64,000 bases of DNA from Pseudonocardia endophytica. Its GTDB lineage: Bacteria; Actinomycetota; Actinomycetes; Mycobacteriales; Pseudonocardiaceae. Within the stretch, counting starts at the first letter, position 1; each line of letters starts with the position of its first letter. Below, in pieces: positions 1-7,795 of this stretch. Made by a program: the position numbers and the translations under genes. The notes below the pieces were generated by a model. That model ran no database searches. It was not told the DNA's origin and saw only the letters and a list, made by a program, of their open reading frames with translations. The DNA lies in the NCBI RefSeq assembly GCF_004339565.1, contig NZ_SMFZ01000002.1, positions 2,170,001 through 2,234,000 on the forward strand. Reading direction: 5' to 3'.

Positions 1-809
1 GTCACGTCGCGCCACGTGAAGCGCAGCAGCCGCCAGCCCGCGGCGACGATCGCGTTGCCCTTGGCCCGGTCGCGGGCGAAGCGGACGGGATCGGTGTGCC
101 ACGCCCAGCTGTCGATCTCGACGGCCAACCGGGCCGCCGGGAACGCGATGTCGATCTTCCAGTCACCGAGCGGCAGCCCCTGCACGAACCCCTCGATCCC
201 GGCTCGGCGCAGTCCGGCCACGAGCCGGCGTTCGGTGACCGACTCCGCTGCGTCGGCGGCCGAGACGAACATGGCGCGGGCCCGGCGCATGCCGTGCGCA
301 CCGGCGTTCCGGCAGTAGGCCGCGTAGAGGTCGCCGGCCGTCACGCTGACCTGCAGAGCGCGATCGAGGAACGTGATCCCGTCCGGGTGCACCGCTGCGG
401 TCTCGAGAACGGTGAGTGCCTTTCCGGTGAGCGCGATGCCGTCGCGGCGTGCCCGGTCCGGCGCCGGAACGGTGCGGCGACGCATCCTGATCCCGTCCGG
501 CGGCGTACGCCGTGTCCGGGGCGGCACCGTGACGCCGACGACGGGCGGCGGACGGTCCGTCATCCCGAACCAGAACGCCGCAGCGGTGCCGTCGACGATC
601 GCGTCCGGGCCGGCCCAGAGCCATGCGGCACGAACGCGGCCACGTCGGGTGAACTCGTGCCCCGCGACGAGGTACACGGCAGGGTGCACCTCGGCCCAGA
701 CGCCGGACCGGACCCGGCGTCGAACGGCCTGGAGGGACACGCCCGACCGTCGTGCCTGGTCACGGCTCAGCAGCCCGTCCTGTCGTCGGAGCAGATCGGC
801 GAGTATCAC
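1..809 (-). CDS. DUF559 (Vsr-like) protein with AbiEi-type N-terminal domain, C-terminus cut by window edge
   Basis: The reverse strand is open from a GTG at 809 to the left edge, so the C-terminus is missing. The N-terminus (ADLLRRQDGLLSRDQARRSG) resembles the winged-helix AbiEi antitoxin-type domain. The visible C-terminal part (VEIDSWAWHTDP, then GWRLLRFTWRDV) is the DUF559 fold, related to Vsr endonucleases. Such proteins are common solitary genes in actinomycetes with no established role. No partner toxin gene is visible. The start is uncertain because the frame stays open upstream and no clear ribosome binding site is seen. Confidence 0.72.
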   Translation of the reverse strand, partial: MILADLLRRQDGLLSRDQARRSGVSLQAVRRRVRSGVWAEVHPAVYLVAGHEFTRRGRVRAAWLWAGPDAIVDGTAAAFWFGMTDRPPPVVGVTVPPRTRRTPPDGIRMRRRTVPAPDRARRDGIALTGKALTVLETAAVHPDGITFLDRALQVSVTAGDLYAAYCRNAGAHGMRRARAMFVSAADAAESVTERRLVAGLRRAGIEGFVQGLPLGDWKIDIAFPAARLAVEIDSWAWHTDPVRFARDRAKGNAIVAAGWRLLRFTWRDV

Positions 810-836
810 GCGACGACGATGGCCGCGCGCCCGTGA

Positions 837-1105
837 CGGCGGGCACGAACCGGCCGAACCGTGTGCGGCCGCGAACGCCCGACCGATCCGGCACCGCTCG
901 GCATCAGCCGCACGATCGACTCTTCCGGAGCTGTGCGTCCGCCCAGCGACCGACCCGCTCCGCAACGGGTGATCATGCGGTCCGGGGCGCATGCCGGGAA
1001 TCGATGATCCGCAGTTGTGGGGCGGGGCGTTCGGCGGACGAACGACCGGCTCCGCAACGGGTGATCATGCGGTTCGGGGAGCCTGCCCATCACGGCCGGG
1101 GGTGG
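837..1105. repeat. Intergenic region with a direct repeat carrying GATCATGC
   Basis: No gene is seen here. Two 31-bp copies starting GCTCCGCAACGGGTGATCAT lie at 957-987 and 1049-1079 and differ at one base. A GATGATC half element sits between them. The GATCATGC core recurs in other intergenic regions of the window (about 18.8, 27.6 and 38.6 kb), so this is probably part of a dispersed repeat family. Confidence 0.6.
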
Positions 1106-1882
1106 TCAGCCCAGAGCGGCGGAGAGGGTGACGAGGACCGTCGTCGTCGCGATCTCGCAGGCCGCGCCGAGGACGTCGCCGCTCATCCCGCCCAGTCTCC
1201 GACGGGTGTGTGCGGCCAGCCCGACGACCAGGACCCCGGCGAGCGCGATCCCCACGGCGGGCGCGTAGCCGAGCAGCGGAACGGACGCGGCGGCCAGCAC
1301 CACCCACCACAGCGGAGCGATCCAGGACGGTTGCGAACCCGCGACCGTCGCGCCCAGTCCGCCTGGTCGGGCGGGCGGCACCCCGCGTCGCGCGACCCAG
1401 CAGAACCCCGCCCGCCCGGTCGCCGCCGCCACGGCGCACGCGGCGAGGACGGACGGGGTTTCGGCACCCGCCAGCTGCGCCAGCGCACCGGCTCTGGCGC
1501 CGAGCACCACGACGACGGTGACGACGGCGAACGGGCCCGCGCCGCCGTCGGACATCACGGACAGCGCGCGCTCGGATGGGCCGTAGGTGCCCAGGCCGTC
1601 GGCCGTGTCGGCGAGCCCGTCCAGGTGCATCCCGCGGGTGCCGAGCGCGCCCGCACCGACCACGAGCAGCCCGGCCACGAACGGCGCCACGCCGAGCGCG
1701 ACGAGCCCGAGCAGCAACCCTCCGCCCGCCGCGCCGAGGACGAGTCCGACGACCGGTGCCCAGCGCAGTGCCCACGGCGCGGCCCCGTCGGGGAGCGACC
1801 CGTCCGGTTCGGTCCGGACACGGGCCGGTACGACGGTGAGCCAGCTGACCGCCAGTGCCGCCCCGCCGACGACCCGGCTCAC
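1106..1882 (-). CDS. cobS: Adenosylcobinamide-GDP ribazoletransferase (cobalamin synthase)
   Basis: CobS is the integral membrane enzyme that joins adenosylcobinamide-GDP to alpha-ribazole (or its phosphate) in the last steps of cobalamin synthesis. The 258-residue product is hydrophobic with several membrane segments and has the family motif HLDGLADTADGLG at about residues 87-98. I chose the GTG at 1882 because the protein then starts with the usual short lead into WLTVVPARV and has normal family length; longer in-frame starts add only low-complexity Arg/Pro sequence. It is downstream of cobT and cobU on the same strand. About 230 bases separate it from cobT, so transcriptional coupling is likely but not shown. 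Confidence 0.93.
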   Translation of the reverse strand: MSRVVGGAALAVSWLTVVPARVRTEPDGSLPDGAAPWALRWAPVVGLVLGAAGGGLLLGLVALGVAPFVAGLLVVGAGALGTRGMHLDGLADTADGLGTYGPSERALSVMSDGGAGPFAVVTVVVVLGARAGALAQLAGAETPSVLAACAVAAATGRAGFCWVARRGVPPARPGGLGATVAGSQPSWIAPLWWVVLAAASVPLLGYAPAVGIALAGVLVVGLAAHTRRRLGGMSGDVLGAACEIATTTVLVTLSAALG

Positions 1883-2114
1883 CGGGACGGCTCCGTCCGC
1901 GGGCGGGCAGGTACCGCAGTGAGACGGCTGCCGTCCGGAGCCGCACCGGTGGCGCCGGCCCGGCTCGGAGAGGGGACGCGGGCCGACGGCAGGGCGACCC
2001 GGTCGATGTGCGTCGCCGCTCCGGTGAGCGTGCGACCACGTGAGCACGGGACGCCACCCGACCGCGCGGCGGTCCACCGCCCGACCGGCGGTGCCGTCGT
2101 GACGACGACGCGGC

Positions 2115-3218
2115 TCACCCGGAGAGCGGGACGATCCCGGTGTCGGCGGCCGTGCCCGTCTCGGCGAGCAAACCGGCCGCCGCGACCAGCAGCGGGAGGA
2201 CGGCGACGGCGGCGGTGCCGTCGTCGGTGCGGATCCCCAGGTCCAGGACCGGGTTGAGCGACAGGTGCTCCAGCGCGAGCGTCATCGCGGGCTCCGACGA
2301 CGCCTGCGCGGCCAGCCACCACTCGCGCGCGCCAGGGGCGACCTCCTCGGCCATCAGCGCCGCAGCCCCGACGGTCAGACCGTCGATCACGACCGGCACC
2401 CGCCGGTCCGCGGCCCGGGCGAGCACACCGGCCAACGCGATGATGTCGATGCCGCCGACCTTGCGCAGCAACGTGAGCGGGTCGCGCACGTACGGGCGGG
2501 CCCTGCGCAGCGCATCCCGGACGACGGTCGCCTTGCGCATCCACGCGGCGTCGTCGATCCCGCTCCCACGTCCGATGACGGCGACCGGCTCCGCCCCGGT
2601 CAGCGCCGCCACCAGTACCGACGCCGGCGTGGTCGCACCGACCGCGAGCGACGCCGGGACAAGGACGTCCGCGCCCGCGTCGATCTCCTCGTCGGCCAGC
2701 AGCTGCCCGACCTGGTAGGCGCGCTCGGCCTGCTGCTCGTCGAGCGCGTCCTCGCGGTCGATCCGGCCGCTACCGCGTACGACGACGTGCCCGTCCTCGC
2801 CGGACCCGGCCGGCTCGGTGAGCCCGACGTCGACGACCCGCACGGCCGCTCCGGCCGCCCGCGCCGCCGCGGCGACCGGCAGCCGCGCGGAGCCCGCGGC
2901 GGTAGCCCGCGCCCGCCCCACGGACGCCGGATACGCGGACACACCCGCCGCCGCCACGCCGTGGTCGGCGGCCAGCAGCAGTACCCGCGCCCGCACCGGC
3001 GGTCGCGGTGGGCACTCGCCCTGGCAGGCCGCCAGCCAGCACCCCAGCTCGGCGAGGCTGCCGAGACCGCCGAGCGGGATGGCGAGCTCGGCGACGCGGG
3101 CCACGGCCTCCCGGCGGACGTTCTGGTCCGGCCGCCGGACCGGCGTCCCGGCTCCGGCGTGCGCCGTCTCGCCCGTCGCGTCAGTGGCCGGGACGGCGGA
3201 GTCCTGTGGGGTGCTCAC
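2115..3218 (-). CDS. cobT: Nicotinate-nucleotide--dimethylbenzimidazole phosphoribosyltransferase
   Basis: CobT transfers phosphoribose from nicotinate mononucleotide to 5,6-dimethylbenzimidazole, giving the alpha-ribazole phosphate of the lower cobalamin ligand. The 367-residue product has family signatures: LAADHGVAAAGVSAYP near the first quarter, VIGRGSGIDDAAW in the middle and VGGIDIIALAG after it. The first 35 residues or so are low-complexity and poorly conserved, so a slightly later start is possible. The gene lies 23 bases after cobU and upstream of cobS, forming the nucleotide-loop assembly module. Confidence 0.93.
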   Translation of the reverse strand: MSTPQDSAVPATDATGETAHAGAGTPVRRPDQNVRREAVARVAELAIPLGGLGSLAELGCWLAACQGECPPRPPVRARVLLLAADHGVAAAGVSAYPASVGRARATAAGSARLPVAAAARAAGAAVRVVDVGLTEPAGSGEDGHVVVRGSGRIDREDALDEQQAERAYQVGQLLADEEIDAGADVLVPASLAVGATTPASVLVAALTGAEPVAVIGRGSGIDDAAWMRKATVVRDALRRARPYVRDPLTLLRKVGGIDIIALAGVLARAADRRVPVVIDGLTVGAAALMAEEVAPGAREWWLAAQASSEPAMTLALEHLSLNPVLDLGIRTDDGTAAVAVLPLLVAAAGLLAETGTAADTGIVPLSG

Positions 3219-3241
3219 CCGCCCTTCCTACCGCGCCGGGG

Positions 3242-3769
3242 TCAGCGCAGACGCAGGGGGAGACCGGCGACGACGAGCACCACCTCGTCGCAGACGCCCG
3301 CGAGCTCCGCGTTCAGCGAGCCGAGTGCGTCGCGGAACAGCCGTCCGGACCGCGATTCCGGAACAACGCCGAGACCCACCTCCGCGGAGACGAGGACGAC
3401 CCGCGCCGCCGTGTCCCGCACCGCGGCGACGAGCCCGTCGACCGCGGAGCCGACGGGCGGGGGTGGCTGGGCCGACGTCCAGGCGGACGAGTCGTCGAGG
3501 ACGCCGGTCAGCCACGTCGCGAGGTCGTCGACGAGCAGTGGTCCCGGCCGCGCCAGCTCCGCGACCAGGTCCGGCTCCTCGACCGTCACCCAGTCCGGCG
3601 GACGGCGGAGCTGGTGGGCGGCGATCCGGGCGTCCCACTCGTCGTCGCCGGGGATGCGACGGGCGGTGGCCGCGTAGCGGACCTGGTCGCCCGCGGTGAA
3701 CAGGTTCTCCGCGTACCCGGACTTGCCGGAGCGGGTGCCGCCGAGGACGAGCGTGCGGTGCGGGCTCAC
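3242..3769 (-). CDS. cobU: Bifunctional adenosylcobinamide kinase / guanylyltransferase
   Basis: CobU phosphorylates adenosylcobinamide and then transfers GMP to give adenosylcobinamide-GDP, the substrate of CobS. The 175-residue protein has the P-loop GGTRSGKS at residues 10-17. His52 (in RIAAHQL) matches the His that carries the GMP intermediate in CobU. It is the first gene of the cobU-cobT-cobS set. The start codon is 17 bases from the start of a divergent VOC gene, so the two share a very short promoter region. No cobalamin riboswitch is visible there. Confidence 0.93.
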   Translation of the reverse strand: MSPHRTLVLGGTRSGKSGYAENLFTAGDQVRYAATARRIPGDDEWDARIAAHQLRRPPDWVTVEEPDLVAELARPGPLLVDDLATWLTGVLDDSSAWTSAQPPPPVGSAVDGLVAAVRDTAARVVLVSAEVGLGVVPESRSGRLFRDALGSLNAELAGVCDEVVLVVAGLPLRLR

Positions 3770-3786
3770 CGGGCTATCGTCCCCCC

Positions 3787-4392
3787 GTGCTCGATCACCT
3801 CGTGCTGGCCACCCCCGACCTGGACGCGACCAGCGTCGCGGTGACGCGGGACGGGATCACGCTCGTCGACGGTGGCCCGCACATCGGCGTCGGTACCCGC
3901 AACCGGCTCGCCGGGCTCGGCCCCGGTCGCTACCTCGAGGTGGTCGGCCCGGATCCGGAACAGCCGGAGCCGGACGCGCCCCGCCCGTTCCACATCGACG
4001 AGCTCACCGACGCGCGGCTGGTCACCTGGGCCGTGCGCGTGCCCGATCTGGACGCGGCGCTGGAGGCGGCCCGTGGCACCGGGCACGACCCGGGTGTCGC
4101 CCGCGCGATGTCGCGACGGCGACCGGACGGGGAGCTGCTGGCCTGGCGCCTGGCGTTCCCGCCGGACGATCTCGGCGGCGTGATGCCGTTCCTCATCGAC
4201 TGGGGCACGACGGCGCACCCGAGCGCATCGCTGCCGGGCGGTGCGACGCTCGACGAGCTCGTGCTGGAGCACCCCGAGCCGGCCCGCGTGCGCGCCGTGC
4301 TGGACGCGGTCGGCGCCGACGGGCCGGTGGTCGTCCGCGCGGGGGAGACCCCGGCGCTGACCGCCCGGATCGACGGCCGGGTGCTCGGTTAG
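3787..4392 (+). CDS. VOC / glyoxalase-like domain protein
   Basis: This 201-residue protein starts with a typical VOC opening (LDHLVLATPDLDA) and has GPGRYLEVVGP and FLIDWGTTAHPS, which fit the glyoxalase-like PF13468 family. The family contains metal-dependent isomerases, dioxygenases and binding proteins, so no reaction can be assigned. It uses a GTG start and is divergent from cobU. Its stop overlaps the stop of the convergent DUF3043 gene by 4 bases. Confidence 0.78.
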   Translation: MLDHLVLATPDLDATSVAVTRDGITLVDGGPHIGVGTRNRLAGLGPGRYLEVVGPDPEQPEPDAPRPFHIDELTDARLVTWAVRVPDLDAALEAARGTGHDPGVARAMSRRRPDGELLAWRLAFPPDDLGGVMPFLIDWGTTAHPSASLPGGATLDELVLEHPEPARVRAVLDAVGADGPVVVRAGETPALTARIDGRVLG

Positions 4393-5039
4393 GCGACGGT
4401 CGCGCCGCGCTCCACCTTCGGCTTCGGCACCCGCATCCGGCGCGGCTGGGTGGCCCGGGAGAACGAGTACCAGCCGGTCGCGAGCGGGTTGACGTTCTCG
4501 CCCGGGAACTTCGCGCGCGCCCTGCGGGTCGTCTGGTAGCCCAGCAGCGTGCCCTCGACGATCATCACGGCGAGCATCAGGAACGTGAACAGCGTGATGT
4601 AGCTCTGGATCGCCGGGACCTGGATCAGCGCCGCGACCACGACGAGCGCCGCGAGCGGCAGGAACAGCCCGATCACGTGCGGCCGGGAGTCGACGATGTC
4701 GCGCACGTAGGCGCGGACCGGCCCGCGGTCGCGGGGGAGCAGCACGCGGTCGTCGCCCGCGTCCATCCGGCGGCGCCGGTCGGCGGACGCCTCGCGGCGC
4801 GCCTCCTTCGACGGCCGGTTCTGCCGGGCGAGCTTCGAGGCCTCGCGCTGCGTGCGGGGCGGGGGCGGCGCGGGGCCACGACGGCGCCCGCCGGCCTCGG
4901 CGTCGCGCCGCTTCGGCGTCGCGCGGCCCTTGCCCGGTGTGGTGTGCCCGCGTGGCGTGCGCCCGTCGTCCGTCTCCTCGTCCACGGTGGTCGTGTCGGA
5001 CGCGGACTCGGCGTTCTCGGAACGGCGCAGGAACCTCAC
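4389..5039 (-). CDS. DUF3043 membrane protein
   Basis: The 216-residue product has a charged, Arg/Lys-rich N-terminal half, then VRAYVRDIVDSRPHVIGLF, then two hydrophobic helices at about residues 122-140 and 146-165, and a basic tail. This is the DUF3043 pattern. The family is found next to glycerate kinase and cobalamin genes in many actinobacteria; Rv2206 is the M. tuberculosis equivalent by position. Its function is unknown. The GTG at 5039 gives the family's usual (M/V)RFLRR start. It is divergent from the glycerate kinase gene with only 36 bases between them. Confidence 0.82.
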   Translation of the reverse strand: MRFLRRSENAESASDTTTVDEETDDGRTPRGHTTPGKGRATPKRRDAEAGGRRRGPAPPPPRTQREASKLARQNRPSKEARREASADRRRRMDAGDDRVLLPRDRGPVRAYVRDIVDSRPHVIGLFLPLAALVVVAALIQVPAIQSYITLFTFLMLAVMIVEGTLLGYQTTRRARAKFPGENVNPLATGWYSFSRATQPRRMRVPKPKVERGATVA

Positions 5040-5075
5040 ACCGGTCAGGATACGGACGCGCACTATCGTCCGGGA

Positions 5076-6188
5076 ATGCACGTCGTCGTGGCGCCCGACT
5101 CCTTCGGCGGGACGCTGACCGCCCCGGACGCGGCGGAGGCGATCGCCGCGGGATGGCGCCGCGGGGCACCGGCCGACGACGTTCGCGCCGTCCCCCTCGC
5201 CGACGGCGGCACCGGGTTCGCGGACGTCCTGCACGCCGTGCTCGGCGGGACGCTGCACGAGCTGTCCGTGACCGGCCCGCTCGGCTCGCCCGTGGACGGG
5301 ACGTGGCTGGAGGTCGGGGACACGGCCTACGTCGAGTCGGCGACGGCGTGCGGGCTGCACCACGTGCCGCGCGAGCAGCGCACGCCGGACGTCGCCCGCA
5401 GCGCGACGTCGCGTGGTGTCGGCGAGCTGGTCGCCGCGGCGCGCGACGCGGGAACGACGAGGATCGTGGTCGGCCTCGGCGGCTCTGCGACGACGGACGG
5501 CGGCGCCGGGATGCTCGCCGCCCTGGGTGCCGTCCCCGTCGACGACGGCGGCGCCCCGCTCGAGGACGGCGGCGCCGCTCTCGTCCGGTGCGCCCGGCTG
5601 GACGGGACGCCAGTGCTCGACGGCGTCACGCTCGTCGCGGCCGCGGACGTCGACAACCCGCTGCTCGGGCGGCACGGGGCCGCCGCCGTGTTCGGCCCGC
5701 AGAAGGGCGCCGACGCGGACGCCGTGGCCGAGCTGGACGGTGCGCTGGCCGTGTTCGGCACGGTGCTCGCCGGGCTGCGCCCCGGCGTCGCCGACGAGCG
5801 CGCCGCCGGTGCGGCGGGCGGGCTCGGCGCCGCGTTGCTGGCGCTCGGCGCGACCGTCGAACCGGGGGCCGGGCTGGTCCGCTCGCTGACCGGCCTGGAC
5901 GCCGAGCTCGACGCGGCCCAGCTGGCCGTCACCGGCGAGGGCAGCTTCGACTGGCAGTCGCTGCGCGGGAAGCTCGTCACGACGGTCGCCGCGGGGGCGG
6001 CCGAGCGCGGCGTGCCGTGCGTGGTGCTGGCCGGGCAGGTGTCCGTCGGGCGGCGGGAGATGGGCGCCGCGGGCGTGGCCGCGGCCTACGCCGTTGCGGA
6101 CGCGGCCGGTCTGGAGGCGTCGATGGCCGATCCGGCGGGCACGTTGTCGGCCCTGGCGGAGGACGTGGCGGCGCGCTGGTCGCGGTGA
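5076..6188 (+). CDS. Glycerate kinase (GlxK/GarK family)
   Basis: This enzyme phosphorylates glycerate, feeding glyoxylate- and serine-derived carbon into glycolysis. The 370-residue protein has the family start VVVAPDSFGGTLTAPDAA, PLADGGTGF near residue 41, the glycine-rich VVGLGGSATTDGGAG at about 131-145, and VTGEGSFDWQSLRGK in the C-terminal third. The ATG at 5076 gives a start matching the family; the frame stays open far upstream but that part is not homologous. M. tuberculosis Rv2205c occupies the equivalent position. Confidence 0.92.
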   Translation: MHVVVAPDSFGGTLTAPDAAEAIAAGWRRGAPADDVRAVPLADGGTGFADVLHAVLGGTLHELSVTGPLGSPVDGTWLEVGDTAYVESATACGLHHVPREQRTPDVARSATSRGVGELVAAARDAGTTRIVVGLGGSATTDGGAGMLAALGAVPVDDGGAPLEDGGAALVRCARLDGTPVLDGVTLVAAADVDNPLLGRHGAAAVFGPQKGADADAVAELDGALAVFGTVLAGLRPGVADERAAGAAGGLGAALLALGATVEPGAGLVRSLTGLDAELDAAQLAVTGEGSFDWQSLRGKLVTTVAAGAAERGVPCVVLAGQVSVGRREMGAAGVAAAYAVADAAGLEASMADPAGTLSALAEDVAARWSR

Positions 6189-6303
6189 CACGCCGGGTGA
6201 GACGGCTCACCCCCGGTGCGATCCCTCGCGTTGTCGGGGGTTGGGCCTATCCTGGTTGCAGGACGCCGGGAACACGCCGGTCCCGCACGCTGTTGGGAGA
6301 ATC

Positions 6304-6669
6304 ATGACCGTGGAGAACGCCGCCGGCACCCAGACCGAGCAGACCCACGGCGTCGAGCTGACCGACGCCGCCGCCGTCAAGGCCCGCACCCTTCTCGAGC
6401 AGGAGGGCCGTGACGACATGCACCTCCGCATCGCGGTGCAGCCGGGCGGGTGCGCGGGCCTGCGCTACCAGCTGTTCTTCGACGACCGTTCGCTCGACGG
6501 TGACCTCTTCCGTGACTTCCACGGCCTCCAGGTCGGGGTGGACCGGATGAGCGCGCCGTACCTGCAGGGCGCGACGATCGACTTCGTGGACACGATCGAG
6601 AAGCAGGGCTTCACGATCGACAACCCGAACGCAGGAGGCTCCTGCGCCTGCGGTGACTCGTTCAACTGA
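6304..6669 (+). CDS. Iron-sulfur cluster insertion / assembly protein (HesB/IscA family)
   Basis: A-type carriers receive Fe-S clusters and deliver them to apoproteins. The 121-residue product has the three invariant cysteines: Cys50 in QPGGCAG, and Cys114 and Cys116 in GGSCACGDSF. A GGGAGA ribosome site lies just before the ATG. It sits close to the cytochrome oxidase genes as in mycobacteria (Rv2204c), where it is thought to serve respiratory Fe-S proteins. It follows glycerate kinase after 115 bases and probably has its own promoter. Confidence 0.93.
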   Translation: MTVENAAGTQTEQTHGVELTDAAAVKARTLLEQEGRDDMHLRIAVQPGGCAGLRYQLFFDDRSLDGDLFRDFHGLQVGVDRMSAPYLQGATIDFVDTIEKQGFTIDNPNAGGSCACGDSFN

Positions 6670-6698
6670 CGGGTAGCAAAACCCCAGTTCACGGCGCT

Positions 6699-6744
6699 GC
6701 GCGGGCCCCGTCGGGATCACTCCGATCCTGACGGGGCCCGCGCG
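6699..6744 (+). terminator. Hairpin, probable terminator after the HesB gene
   Basis: The arm GCGCGGGCCCCGTC pairs with GACGGGGCCCGCGC. Two partly paired GATC segments extend the stem around a short loop. It lies 30 bases after the HesB stop and before the PfkB gene. There is no T-run, which is usual in high-GC actinomycetes. Confidence 0.6.
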
Positions 6745-6762
6745 CTGTCGTAGGGTGCCCGA

Positions 6763-7737
6763 GTGCCTATTGCCGTGACGGGATCGATCGCCTCCGACAA
6801 CCTGATGCACTTCCCCGGGAAGTTCTCCGAGCAGCTGCTCGCCGACCAGCTGGACCGCATCTCGGTCAGCTTCCTGGTCGACGAGCTGGTCGTGCGCCGG
6901 GGCGGAGTGGCGGGCAACATCGCGTTCGCCCTCGGGGTGCTCAAGCAGTCCCCGGTGCTCATCGGGGCGGTCGGTCCGGATTTCGCCGACTACAAGAAGG
7001 TGCTCGACGACCTCGGTGTCGACACCTCCGGGGTGCACACGTTCGACGACGTGCACACCGCCCGCTTCGTCTGCACCACCGACGACGACATGCGCCAGAT
7101 CGCGTCGTTCTACACCGGCGCGATGGCCCGCTCGCGGGAGATCGAGCTGGCCCCGATCGCCGACCGCGTCGGCGGCTTCGACCTGGTGCTGATCGGTGCG
7201 AGCGACCCGGACGCGATGGTCCGCCACACCGAGGAGTGCCGCGCCAAGGGCTACCCGTTCCTGGCCGACCCCTCCCAGCAGCTGGCCCGGATGGAGGGCC
7301 CCGAGGTCAAGAAGCTGGTGGAGGGCGCCACGTACCTGGTCACGAACGACTACGAGTACGAGCTGCTGCTCAAGAAGACCGGCTGGAGCGCCGCCGAGCT
7401 CGCCGAGAAGGTCGACACCCGGATCACCACCTACGGCGAGAAGGGGGCGGTGATCGTCACGAAGGACGGCACCGAGACCCGTGTCGACGTCGTGCCGCCG
7501 ACGGCGCAGGTCGACCCCACCGGCGTCGGCGACGCGTGGCGTGCCGGCTTCCTCACCGCCCTCGGCGGCGGCCTGTCGCTGGAGCGCTCGGCCCAGCTCG
7601 GCGCCCTGATCGCGACGCTGGTCCTGGAGTCCGACGGTCCGCAGGAGTGGGCGTGGGACGTGGACGCGGCGCTGACCCGCCTGAGTGACACGTTCGGTGG
7701 CGCGGCGGCCGACGAGATCCGGGCCGTCCTGGCCTGA
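6763..7737 (+). CDS. PfkB-family carbohydrate/nucleoside kinase, adenosine-kinase-like
   Basis: The 324-residue ribokinase-fold protein has the first PfkB region (GGVAGNIAFALGVL) and the second signature DPTGVGDAWRAGF beginning at about residue 251. The Asp of GVGD is the expected catalytic base. Length, sequence style and position next to asnB match M. tuberculosis Rv2202c, characterised as adenosine kinase. Purine salvage is therefore the best guess, but the substrate cannot be fixed from sequence. The start is GTG. A perfect hairpin follows the gene. Confidence 0.85.
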   Translation: MPIAVTGSIASDNLMHFPGKFSEQLLADQLDRISVSFLVDELVVRRGGVAGNIAFALGVLKQSPVLIGAVGPDFADYKKVLDDLGVDTSGVHTFDDVHTARFVCTTDDDMRQIASFYTGAMARSREIELAPIADRVGGFDLVLIGASDPDAMVRHTEECRAKGYPFLADPSQQLARMEGPEVKKLVEGATYLVTNDYEYELLLKKTGWSAAELAEKVDTRITTYGEKGAVIVTKDGTETRVDVVPPTAQVDPTGVGDAWRAGFLTALGGGLSLERSAQLGALIATLVLESDGPQEWAWDVDAALTRLSDTFGGAAADEIRAVLA

Positions 7738-7749
7738 GGCCCGGCCCGA

Positions 7750-7791
7750 ACGCAGAACGGCCCCGCCGAACCCGGCGGGGCCGTTCTGCGT
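7750..7791. terminator. Bidirectional terminator between the PfkB kinase and asnB
   Basis: A perfect 19-bp stem (ACGCAGAACGGCCCCGCCG and its complement) with a 4-base AACC loop lies between two convergent genes, 13 bases after the kinase stop and 4 bases from the asnB stop. It can serve both strands. Confidence 0.85.
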
Positions 7792-7795
7792 AGGG

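Noticed and set aside
957..1079. CRISPR array
   Set aside because: Only two direct repeats are present, 92 bases apart, with no further copies or cas genes. They fit an intergenic repeat family.
752..2257. Long open frame on the + strand opposite cobS (about 500 codons)
   Set aside because: Its product is Arg/Pro/Gly-rich low complexity with no family signature, and cobS on the other strand has clear motifs. Such frames are common shadows in high-GC DNA.
3770..3786. Cobalamin riboswitch before cobU
   Set aside because: Only 17 bases separate cobU from the divergent gene, and no B12-box-like sequence is visible there or inside the neighbouring starts.
3696..5075. Upstream extension of the glycerate kinase frame
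   Set aside because: The frame is open, but it lies over the VOC and DUF3043 genes and reads as low-complexity sequence. Homology starts at the ATG at 5076.
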